Shown here piece by piece: positions 1-6,214 of a DNA stretch of 9,234 nucleotides; position 1 is the first letter of the stretch; each line of letters opens with the position of its first letter. The notes under the pieces were generated by a model that saw only the letters and a program-made list of their open reading frames with translations, did not search any database and was not told the DNA's origin. This stretch comes from JBALVO01 sp036961445 (lineage in GTDB: Bacteria; Pseudomonadota; Gammaproteobacteria; Pseudomonadales; Halieaceae). The DNA is taken from positions 1 to 9,234 of the forward strand of contig JBALVO010000142.1 in NCBI GenBank assembly GCA_036961445.1, read 5' to 3'. A program made the position numbers and the translations under genes.

Positions 1-348
1 GTTAGACTGGTGGTGGATACCGGTATTCACGCCCAGGGTTGGAGTGAACAGCGGGCCGTCGAGTATATGATGGCAAACACGCCCACAGCCGAGGTCAAAG
101 TGCGATCAGAGATACGACGCTACTTTGTCTGGCCCGGTCAGGCCACAGCCTACAAGATGGGCATGCTCAAGTTACTCGCGCTGCGCGAACAGGCAACAGT
201 CGCCCTGGGGAAACATTTTGATATTCGCGGTTTTCATGATGCTGTTTTAGGTGGGGGATCCCTGCCAGTGCCTTTACTGGAAAGGCGCGTTAATAACTGG
301 ATCGCAGCGACACTCAGCGCAGCGTCGGTTAGTGCCGCGGCAAACTAG
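1..348 (+). CDS. DUF885 family protein, C-terminal fragment (5' end outside window)
   Basis: The reading frame is open from the first base and ends at a TAG at 346-348, so this is the C-terminal part (about 115 residues) of a longer protein; the GTG at 10 is an internal Val codon, not a start. The visible VVDTGIHAQGW stretch, followed by an AVEYM helix, a YFVWPGQATAYKMG segment and a FDIRGFHDAVL segment, is the conserved C-terminal end of DUF885 proteins, a family of putative, often secreted, metallopeptidase-like hydrolases. The HExxH-type motif expected upstream lies outside the window, so catalytic competence cannot be judged. It faces the SulP gene tail to tail with only 12 bp between stop codons and is not part of the sulfur operon. 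Family assignment is from remembered motifs; the substrate is unknown. Confidence 0.82.
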   Translation, partial: VRLVVDTGIHAQGWSEQRAVEYMMANTPTAEVKVRSEIRRYFVWPGQATAYKMGMLKLLALREQATVALGKHFDIRGFHDAVLGGGSLPVPLLERRVNNWIAATLSAASVSAAAN

Positions 349-360
349 GATCGCCCGGGC

Positions 361-2097
361 TTAGATAATGTAAGGCTCGATTTCGTCGTGTTTTAGACTG
401 TTGACTGCCCGATGATGGGTCAGGAAAACTTCGCCACTGAGATGCTGCAGAAATTCCGATTTCTGTAGCATATCCATGACCGGCCCTTTGACCTCGCTCA
501 TGTGTAGCTTCAGACCCTGCTCCTTCAGGCGGTGATTAATCGCCTCCAGCGCTTCCAGTGCGCTCATGTCGATCTCGTTGACTGCTGTGCACTGGAGAAT
601 GACATGTTCAAGTGCGTCGTTATCGGCAATGAACCGATACACATAGTCTTCAAGAAAACTGGCATTGGCAAAATACAGGCTTTCGTCCACGCGCAATGAC
701 AGAATATTGGTGTGGGTAATCACATTGTGCCGCTGCACATTTCTGAAATGTTCAGTACCGGCAACAGCGCCGACCACGGCGATATGTGGGCGGGTAGTCT
801 TGTACAGGTGCAGCAACACGGACGAGAGTATCCCGCTAAGCACGCCCAGTTCTACGCCAAATACCAGGGTTGCAGTAATGGTGGTAACTACGGCAACAAA
901 ATCAGAAACAGAATAACGCCAGGCGCGCTTGATCACTTGCAGGTCTATCAGCGAAGTCACGGCGACGATGATCGTGGCGGCGAGGGTAGCCTTGGGCAGA
1001 AAGAACAGCACCGGTGTTAGCAACAGGGCAGCCAGGCCAATGCCGACTGCAGCCATGATGCTCGCTCCCGGTGTTTTGGCACCGGCATCAAAGTTAACAA
1101 CAGAGCGCGAGAATCCACCGGTTACGGGAAAACCCGCGGAAACGGCGGAGGCAATATTGGCAGCGCCCAATGCGATCAACTCCTGGTCAGGGTCGATACG
1201 CTGCCGCCTCTTGGCGGCCAGTGTTTTACCCACGGAAACAGATTCTACAAAGCCGATGATAGAAATCAGCATCGCTGAGACGGCCAACTCAGACCAAAGC
1301 TCCAGCTCAAATGAGGGTACCGATAAAGAGGGTAAGCCCTGGGGTACCTCCCCGACCAGCGCTACGCCCTGTGCGCTGAAGTTGGCCAGGTAACTGGCGG
1401 CAATAGTCACCAGGATAACCAGGACTGGCGCGGCCTTGGCTGCGACAGCCGCGCTAGCTTGTGTCATGCCCGCGCGTTGGAGCAGGGGTTGCAGGCCAGT
1501 TCTGGCCCACAACAAAAAGGCGAAGGCGGCTGTGCCCGTTGCTATGGTCACGCTATTGCTCTGGTGCAGGTTGCCAGCCAGCGACGCGAGTAGCTCAGGC
1601 AGGTTATCGCCGTGACCATTAATGCCAAGAATGTGCCGCAACTGACTCAGGGCAATAATAATTCCGGAGGCCGTAATGAAGCCCGAAACCACCGGGTGTG
1701 ACAGGAAGTTAGCAAGAAAGCCGAAGCGCAAAACACCCATCACCAGTAGCATCATGCCCGAGATCATGGCCATGACAATCGCTGCAGTGACATAATCTGC
1801 GGTGCCTGCGGCAGCGACGTTACCCACCGCAGTGGCTGTCATCAGGGACACGACGGCAACTGGTCCTACCGATAAGGTGCGACTACTGCCAAACAGTGCA
1901 TACACCACCAGCGGCAGAATACTCGCATACAGCCCCATTTCCGCTGGTAGGCCGGCCAGTAATGCATAGGCCAGTGATTGCGGTATCAGCATAATAGTGA
2001 CAATTACCGCGGCCAACAGATCGCTGGCTAAAATCCCGCGATTATAGGTTCTCGCCCACTCCAGTGCGGGTAAAACGCGTGTCAGGCTTTTATTCAA
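361..2097 (-). CDS. SulP family inorganic anion transporter with C-terminal STAS domain
   Basis: A 578-residue protein of typical SulP length. Residues about 20-430 are a multi-pass membrane region; the opening block (LIPQSLAYALLAGLP at 37-51, GLYASILP at 55-62, then GSSRTLSVGPVA at 70-81) is the SulP signature, and FPVTGGFSRSVVN (323-335) is the second conserved loop. Residues about 462-565 form a cytoplasmic STAS domain with NEIDMSALEAL at 507-517. SulP proteins carry sulfate, bicarbonate or related anions by symport or exchange. As last gene of a persulfide-oxidising operon, sulfite or sulfate export or exchange is a reasonable inference, not proven. The start is TTG at 2097, whose TTGA overlaps the preceding gene's TGA by 4 bp, implying translational coupling; an AGGA lies about 10 nt upstream. 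No ATG or GTG fits better, since the conserved LPALEW segment begins 8 codons in. Confidence 0.93.
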   Translation of the reverse strand: MNKSLTRVLPALEWARTYNRGILASDLLAAVIVTIMLIPQSLAYALLAGLPAEMGLYASILPLVVYALFGSSRTLSVGPVAVVSLMTATAVGNVAAAGTADYVTAAIVMAMISGMMLLVMGVLRFGFLANFLSHPVVSGFITASGIIIALSQLRHILGINGHGDNLPELLASLAGNLHQSNSVTIATGTAAFAFLLWARTGLQPLLQRAGMTQASAAVAAKAAPVLVILVTIAASYLANFSAQGVALVGEVPQGLPSLSVPSFELELWSELAVSAMLISIIGFVESVSVGKTLAAKRRQRIDPDQELIALGAANIASAVSAGFPVTGGFSRSVVNFDAGAKTPGASIMAAVGIGLAALLLTPVLFFLPKATLAATIIVAVTSLIDLQVIKRAWRYSVSDFVAVVTTITATLVFGVELGVLSGILSSVLLHLYKTTRPHIAVVGAVAGTEHFRNVQRHNVITHTNILSLRVDESLYFANASFLEDYVYRFIADNDALEHVILQCTAVNEIDMSALEALEAINHRLKEQGLKLHMSEVKGPVMDMLQKSEFLQHLSGEVFLTHHRAVNSLKHDEIEPYII

Positions 2098-3770
2098 TCG
2101 CCTGTTGTCCTGCTTTTCGCCTGTTCCGGATCAACCATCCATTCTTTGCCTTTTAGCATTGCTTTCCAGTATATCGGCGGAAGAATTTTCTCTTTCAATA
2201 TCCACGCCAGCCGTGACGGTTTTTCCCCATTAATAACCCATTGCGGGAAGCTGGGCAACAACTTGCCACCATAACCAAATTCAGCCAATACAATTTTGCC
2301 GCGCTCCACGGTCAAAGGGCATGAGCCATAGCCATTGTAATGGGCCACACCCTTGGCAAGCCCCATGTCCTGCAGCAGATTATTCGCCACTATCGGGGCC
2401 TGCATACGCGCTGCCGCAGCCGTCTTGGCGTTGGGTGCATTCATCGCATCTCCCAGTGCCCATACATTATCAAAATGCTTGCTCTGCAGTGTGTTTTGGT
2501 CGACATCAACCCAGCCTGCATTGTCGGCAAGGGAGCTCTCCCGCACGAAATCAGGTGCACATTGGGGTGGGCAAACATGGATCATGTCGAAGTCACTTTC
2601 GACAACGGTTTTAGCACCACTGGCCGTTGTAGTCTCAAACCACGCTGTCCTGGCATCGCCATCGATGCGGGTCAAGCGATGACCAAAATTTAGCTGCGCC
2701 GAGTATTTTTCAATATACTTCATTAGCGCCGGTACATATTCTTTCACGCCAAACAGCACCTCTGCGGCGTTAAAAAACTCGACGTCTATATCTTTCAGGA
2801 CACCGTTGCGCAACCAGTGATCGCAGGATAAGTACAGGGCTTTTTGCGGCGCTCCGGCACATTTGATGGGCATCGGAGGCTGCGTGAACAGTGCACGTCC
2901 GCCTCGCAGGCTTTGTACCAGTTTCCAGGTATAGGGCGCCAGGTCGAAGCGGTAGTTGGAGGTGACGCCGTTGCGTCCCAGCGTATCGGCCAGGCCCTCA
3001 ACGCCATGCCAATCCAGTTTTATCCCCGGTGCGACCACCAGGCGCTCGTAATACACCGGCCTGGAGTCTTCCAGCACCACCCGGTTATGTTCCGGCTCGA
3101 ATGCGCCGACCGCTGCTTTTATCCAGTGCACCCCGTTGGGAATGAGAGACGCCATGGTCTTGACTGTTGAGCGCTGATCAAAGATTCCAGCCCCTACCAG
3201 GGTCCAGCCTGGCTGGTAGTAATGCACCTCCGCAGGATCGATTATTGCTACAGACAGGCTTTGGATCCGGGACAGCAGACTGGAAGCCGCCGCTATACCT
3301 GCCGCTCCAGCGCCAACAATAACAATGTCGTAGTGGGCCGAGCCCTCCTTTGCGCGCTGCAGTACCGGCGCCAAGGCATTACTCACGTCATAGCCGCAGC
3401 GCTCCGCAATCGCGCGTATCTGACCATCGGGTATACCCAGTCGACGCTGATATAACGACCACAAGGTTATAGAACGTGTACCAGTACGACAGTAGCCGTG
3501 CACGGGCTTGGGTAATCGTTCGATTGTGGTAAGAAATCCACTGACATCTGCGTCACTGAAATTGCCGGATACGATAGGCAGGTAGGCCATCTCGATGCCC
3601 AGGGCCGCGGCAGCGTCTGCAATCTCGGCAACATTTATCTGGTCCGCCGCTTCGCCATCGGGTCGATTACAAATCAACGACTTAATACCCTGTTCCGCCA
3701 GTGTCCGCACATCTTCCGGCGTAATCTGGGCGGAAACCGAAAATTCACTATTGGCCTGTTTTACTTCCAC
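2094..3770 (-). CDS. Fusion: DUF442 (phosphatase/rhodanese-like) domain + type II sulfide:quinone oxidoreductase-like flavoprotein
   Basis: A 558-residue two-domain protein. Residues 1-110 match the DUF442/Blh N-terminal family, with active-site loop CRTGTRS and the thiol at Cys94; this resembles both tyrosine-phosphatase and rhodanese loops and is suspected to transfer sulfane sulfur. Residues about 146-550 are an FAD/NAD(P) disulfide-reductase fold: IVGAGAAG at 151-158 binds the FAD ADP moiety, PIKCAGAPQK at 301-310 carries the type II SQR cysteine (Cys304), and the FAD-binding ALGDAMNAPNAKTAAA region is at 438-453. The likely reaction is sulfide oxidation to persulfide with electrons to quinone, at the membrane surface. 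In human SQOR the second redox cysteine sits in GDC; here that position is Ala442, while Cys316, Cys400 and Cys404 are nearby candidates. The start is GTG at 3770, supported by AGGGAG six bases upstream. The gene follows the dioxygenase by 16 bp and overlaps the SulP gene. Confidence 0.9.
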   Translation of the reverse strand: MEVKQANSEFSVSAQITPEDVRTLAEQGIKSLICNRPDGEAADQINVAEIADAAAALGIEMAYLPIVSGNFSDADVSGFLTTIERLPKPVHGYCRTGTRSITLWSLYQRRLGIPDGQIRAIAERCGYDVSNALAPVLQRAKEGSAHYDIVIVGAGAAGIAAASSLLSRIQSLSVAIIDPAEVHYYQPGWTLVGAGIFDQRSTVKTMASLIPNGVHWIKAAVGAFEPEHNRVVLEDSRPVYYERLVVAPGIKLDWHGVEGLADTLGRNGVTSNYRFDLAPYTWKLVQSLRGGRALFTQPPMPIKCAGAPQKALYLSCDHWLRNGVLKDIDVEFFNAAEVLFGVKEYVPALMKYIEKYSAQLNFGHRLTRIDGDARTAWFETTTASGAKTVVESDFDMIHVCPPQCAPDFVRESSLADNAGWVDVDQNTLQSKHFDNVWALGDAMNAPNAKTAAAARMQAPIVANNLLQDMGLAKGVAHYNGYGSCPLTVERGKIVLAEFGYGGKLLPSFPQWVINGEKPSRLAWILKEKILPPIYWKAMLKGKEWMVDPEQAKSRTTGD

Positions 3771-3776
3771 GATTGT

Positions 3777-3782
3777 CTCCCT
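3777..3782 (-). promoter_or_regulatory. Ribosome binding site supporting a GTG start
   Basis: On the minus strand this reads AGGGAG, six bases before the GTG at 3770. It sits in the 16-bp gap after the dioxygenase stop codon and fixes the start of the DUF442-SQR fusion. Confidence 0.75.
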
Positions 3783-3786
3783 TCAC

Positions 3787-4713
3787 TTAACTGCTGATGT
3801 CTGTGATATCGGTGCCGCCGAAGGCATTTATAGGCAACTTCAGGTATACCTGCCCGCTGCTGTCTGCGGGCGGCAGGTGGCCAGCACGCATGTTCACCTG
3901 TAGCGAAGGCAGAATTAAGCTGGGCATTCCCAGCGTCGCATCCCTGGCCTGACGCATCTCAACAAATGCGGGTTCACTGATCGTCTTGTTGACATGAATA
4001 TTGGCATTGCGCTGCGCTGTTACAGTGGTTTCGTACTCCAGCTCGCGACCGTCAGGCAAATAATCGTGGCAGACGAAAATACGCATATCTCCGGGTAGAT
4101 TCAGTATCCGCTGTATCGACTGATAGAGCGTTGCGGCGTCACCCCCGGGAAAATCAACCCTGGCTGTGCCGCCATCTGGCATGAATAATGTGTCACCTAC
4201 AAATATCGCATCTCCCATGATGTAGGTCATGCAAGCCGGTGTATGGCCAGGCGTATGCAGGGCACAGCCGGTCATTTGGCCAATGTCCATGCGGTCACCG
4301 TCTTGCAGTAGACAATCAAACTGAGAGCCGTCCCGGGCGAACTCGGGCTCGGCATTAAACACGTCGCCAAAGACATTTTGTACAATAGAAATGTTTGCAC
4401 CGATGGCGATCTTGCCTCCCAGGCGCTGTTGAATGTAGGGCGCAGCCGACAGGTGGTCGGCGTGTACATGGGTCTCCAGAATCCATTGCAGCTCCAGTTG
4501 ATGGTGGCTGATATACGCGATGATCTGGTCTGCACCGGCAAAACTGATCGTGCCTGAGGGGTAATCCAGGTCCATAACACAGTCCACAATAGCGCAGGCT
4601 TTAGTTGCGGGATCCTTGATCACATAGGACAAGGTGTTGGTAGGTTCATCAAAAAAGGGCATCACTTCAGGGCGTACGCTGGTGTCGATGGTGCCAGTGC
4701 TGGGTTGAGTCAT
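3787..4713 (-). CDS. Type III (Blh-like) persulfide dioxygenase, MBL-fold metallohydrolase
   Basis: A 308-residue metallo-beta-lactamase-fold protein. ETHVHADHLSAAPYIQQRLG (80-99) is the HxHxDH motif (His82, His84, Asp86, His87), TPGHTPACMTY (154-164) gives His157, FVGDTLFMPD (171-180) gives Asp174 and CHDY (215-218) gives His216. The FFDEPTNTLSYV opening and the C-terminal MPSLILPSLQVNMRAG-like tail match the Blh/type III persulfide dioxygenase group rather than glyoxalase II. These ETHE1 relatives use one Fe(II) held by two His and an Asp to oxidise glutathione persulfide to sulfite and GSH in the cytoplasm. I start it at ATG 4713, seven bases after AGAGGA; the in-frame ATG at 4761 lacks a ribosome site and lies inside the sigma54 promoter. 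It is the first gene of the operon. An oddity is Cys45 in AIVDCVMD, where I recall Pro in relatives. Activity is inferred from family and context. Confidence 0.92.
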   Translation of the reverse strand: MTQPSTGTIDTSVRPEVMPFFDEPTNTLSYVIKDPATKACAIVDCVMDLDYPSGTISFAGADQIIAYISHHQLELQWILETHVHADHLSAAPYIQQRLGGKIAIGANISIVQNVFGDVFNAEPEFARDGSQFDCLLQDGDRMDIGQMTGCALHTPGHTPACMTYIMGDAIFVGDTLFMPDGGTARVDFPGGDAATLYQSIQRILNLPGDMRIFVCHDYLPDGRELEYETTVTAQRNANIHVNKTISEPAFVEMRQARDATLGMPSLILPSLQVNMRAGHLPPADSSGQVYLKLPINAFGGTDITDISS

Positions 4714-4720
4714 GGGAGAA

Positions 4721-4726
4721 TCCTCT
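4721..4726 (-). promoter_or_regulatory. Ribosome binding site deciding the dioxygenase start
   Basis: On the minus strand this reads AGAGGA, seven bases before the ATG at 4713. It is the only purine-rich Shine-Dalgarno match near either candidate start and favours the 308-residue form over the 324-residue form beginning at 4761. Confidence 0.75.
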
Positions 4727-4749
4727 GGGAGTCTGATTGCAGGAATGTT

Positions 4750-4765
4750 TGCAATCACCATGCCA
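4750..4765 (-). promoter_or_regulatory. Sigma54 (-24/-12) promoter of the persulfide dioxygenase operon
   Basis: The minus strand reads TGGCATGGTGATTGCA. The -24 GG and -12 GC are separated by exactly 10 bp, and the flanks fit the sigma54 consensus TGGCAYR-N4-TTGCW at essentially every constrained position. Counting from the -12 element, transcription should start near 4739-4740, leaving a leader of about 26 nt that contains the AGAGGA ribosome site. A sigma54 enhancer-binding activator is encoded divergently next door, which makes a chance match unlikely. Not tested experimentally. Confidence 0.87.
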
Positions 4766-4779
4766 AATAAGAGATTACC

Positions 4780-4800
4780 TTAGATAAGCGCCTTAACTAA
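4780..4800. promoter_or_regulatory. 21-bp near-palindrome, possible operator
   Basis: Arms TTAGATAAG (4780-4788) and CTTAACTAA (4792-4800) flank CGC; eight of the nine arm pairs are complementary, with one A/A mismatch. The centre is about 50 bp upstream of the predicted sigma54 start, just above the -24 element, and it partly overlaps the IHF match. It could bind a dimeric regulator such as the activator itself or an unlinked repressor. The palindrome is seen directly; the function is inferred. Confidence 0.45.
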
Positions 4801-4806
4801 TTGATA
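4794..4806 (-). promoter_or_regulatory. Predicted IHF binding site
   Basis: The minus strand reads TATCAATTAGTTA, an exact fit to the IHF core WATCAANNNNTTR, preceded by an A/T-rich stretch (4807-4820) as favoured by IHF. It lies between the sigma54 promoter and the inverted repeat at 4874-4909, where IHF bending would bring an upstream-bound activator onto the polymerase. The consensus is loose in A/T-rich DNA, so placement is the stronger argument. Confidence 0.55.
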
Positions 4807-4828
4807 AAAAAGATTAAACTAGAATAAT
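4801..4828 (+). promoter_or_regulatory. Possible sigma70 promoter of the FisR-like activator gene
   Basis: TTGATA (4801-4806) and AATAAT (4823-4828) are 16 bp apart and resemble -35 and -10 boxes. Transcription would begin near 4835, giving a leader of about 68 nt that includes the inverted repeat at 4874-4909. The region is A/T-rich, so the assignment is tentative. The -35 box overlaps the predicted IHF site of the divergent promoter. Confidence 0.35.
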
Positions 4829-4873
4829 TTCATAACGACAAACAGAATGGTACTTGCGCTGTCGTATCCAATA

Positions 4874-4909
4874 TGCCAAATTTGACAAAAACCTTAGTCA
4901 AAAATGGCA
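4874..4909. promoter_or_regulatory. Imperfect inverted repeat, candidate activator binding site (UAS/autoregulatory operator)
   Basis: Arms TGCCAAATTTGAC (4874-4886) and GTCAAAAATGGCA (4897-4909) are separated by 10 bp; 11 of 13 positions are complementary, including TGCCA and TTGAC blocks. The centre is about 150 bp upstream of the predicted sigma54 start, a usual distance for an enhancer. The right arm overlaps the activator's ATG (4904), so binding could also repress the activator's own expression. The dyad is seen directly; the identity of the bound protein is inferred. Confidence 0.55.
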
Positions 4910-6214
4910 GACATGGAAATTATTGCTAAATCGACTGATACCGCCATTGCCCGGATGTTGGACAGTTATGAGCATCCGGCAATTCTGGTAACGCCCGGCT
5001 ACGAAATACTGGCAACCAATGACCTGTATCGGGAGAAATTCGGGCTCATCGACACTGGCGACGAGCCCGCTCGCTGCTACCAGGTCTCGCATCATTTTGA
5101 CCGGCCCTGCGATCAGGCAGGCGAGGAATGTCCCCTGGCCGCCGCGGTAAGTTCTGGCCAGAAGGAGAGGGTGCTGCACATTCATCACACGCCTCGCGGT
5201 GAAGAGCATGTTGATGTTGAAATGCTTCCCATCCTGGATGAGCACGGAGCGCTGAAGTATTTTGTAGAAATACTCAAGCCAGTATTGGTTGCGGGTGAAC
5301 GCGGTGACAAGCCCATGGTTGGGGCCAGTGCCGCCTTCAATACAATGCTATCCCTTATAACCCGGGTGGCCCCGACTAACGCCGCCGTATTACTACTGGG
5401 GGAGTCCGGTACAGGCAAAGAGCTGGCTGCCAGAACCCTGCATCAGGCTAGCCTGCGGTCCCATAACTCCCTGGTAACACTGGAATGCGCGGGGCTGAGC
5501 GAGAGCCTGTTTGAGAGCGAATTGTTCGGGCATGTAAAAGGGGCATTTACCGGCGCCAACTACACCAGGCAGGGACTGGCAGAGGCGGCTCACGGTGGCA
5601 CACTGTTTCTGGATGAAATCGGTGATATTCCTTATCCGTTGCAGGTCAAATTGTTGCGCTTGATAGAAACCGGCACTTATCGCCCCGTAGGCAGCAGCCA
5701 GGTGAAGCAGACCGATTTTCGTCTGGTATGTGCCACGCACAAGAATCTTGAACAAATGGTAGATAATGATCAGTTTCGACAGGACCTGTATTATCGCATC
5801 AATGTATTTCCTATCGCGATTCCATCCCTGGCCGCGCGCGTGGAAGACCTGCCATTGCTGGCTCGCACCATGTTGCACGATCGCGATGGTGATAAGGCCT
5901 ATCACCTTACCGAGTCTGCCATGACACTACTCAAGCGCCATCACTATCGAGGCAATATCAGGGAACTGCGTAATATCCTGTCGCGGGCGTCCGTGCTGAC
6001 CAATACCAACGTCATAGACCAGACGGTGATCAAGCAATGCCTGGGTGCCGATACAACGATAACCACCCCCAAAGAATTGAGCCTCAAAGCGGCTGAGCAA
6101 CGCTACCTGCAGCAATTGATGCGCGCCCATCATGACGATAAGGAAAAGGTCGCCGTTATCGCCGGCATCAGCGTGCGTTCGCTGTATCGGAAACTGCAGG
6201 AAGCGTCTTTATGA
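4904..6214 (+). CDS. fisR: FisR-like sigma54-dependent activator, sulfane-sulfur sensor (PAS-AAA+-Fis HTH)
   Basis: A 436-residue enhancer-binding protein. Residues 15-125 form a PAS-like sensor (ILVTPGYEILATNDLYREKFG at 27-47) with only three cysteines, Cys58, Cys69 and Cys76. Residues about 135-370 are the AAA+ domain: Walker A GESGTGKE (166-173), GAFTGA (213-218, contacts sigma54), Walker B GGTLFLDEIGD (231-241) and RGNIRELRN (349-357). Residues about 395-436 are a Fis-type helix-turn-helix. The cysteine spacing of 11 and 7 equals that recalled for Cupriavidus FisR (Cys53/64/71), which senses polysulfide and activates sulfide-oxidation genes; divergence from such genes supports orthology. 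There is no clear Shine-Dalgarno before ATG 4904 or the next ATG at 4913, and an in-frame TAG at 4895 rules out a longer form. Its TGA overlaps the next gene. Confidence 0.9.
   Translation: MADMEIIAKSTDTAIARMLDSYEHPAILVTPGYEILATNDLYREKFGLIDTGDEPARCYQVSHHFDRPCDQAGEECPLAAAVSSGQKERVLHIHHTPRGEEHVDVEMLPILDEHGALKYFVEILKPVLVAGERGDKPMVGASAAFNTMLSLITRVAPTNAAVLLLGESGTGKELAARTLHQASLRSHNSLVTLECAGLSESLFESELFGHVKGAFTGANYTRQGLAEAAHGGTLFLDEIGDIPYPLQVKLLRLIETGTYRPVGSSQVKQTDFRLVCATHKNLEQMVDNDQFRQDLYYRINVFPIAIPSLAARVEDLPLLARTMLHDRDGDKAYHLTESAMTLLKRHHYRGNIRELRNILSRASVLTNTNVIDQTVIKQCLGADTTITTPKELSLKAAEQRYLQQLMRAHHDDKEKVAVIAGISVRSLYRKLQEASL
6198..6203 (+). promoter_or_regulatory. Ribosome binding site inside the activator gene for the TRIC-family gene
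   Basis: AGGAAG lies seven bases before the ATG at 6211 and within the last codons of the activator gene. It confirms that the 4-bp overlap is a real start and that the two genes are co-expressed. Confidence 0.7.

Noticed and set aside
353..360. GCCCGGGC palindrome between the convergent DUF885 and SulP genes as a terminator
   Set aside because: It has no loop and no U-tract on either strand, so it is not a credible intrinsic terminator.
2321..2693. Overlapping plus-strand open frames within the SQR fusion gene
   Set aside because: They are antisense to a strongly conserved protein, have no ribosome sites and no recognisable domains; they reflect codon bias in the real gene.
4872..4882. A second sigma54-like promoter (TTTGGCAT) on the minus strand near the activator start
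   Set aside because: The -24 half matches, but the position 10 bp beyond the GG is AC rather than GC, so it is not a functional -24/-12 pair by consensus.
4882..4887. A perfect TTGACA that could be a -35 box for the activator
   Set aside because: A -10 box 17 bp downstream would fall inside the coding region after the ATG at 4904; the hexamer is better explained as part of the inverted repeat.
4898..5245. Minus-strand frame of about 115 codons opposite the activator's sensor domain
   Set aside because: It is antisense to conserved PAS and cysteine motifs and has no homology that I recognise.
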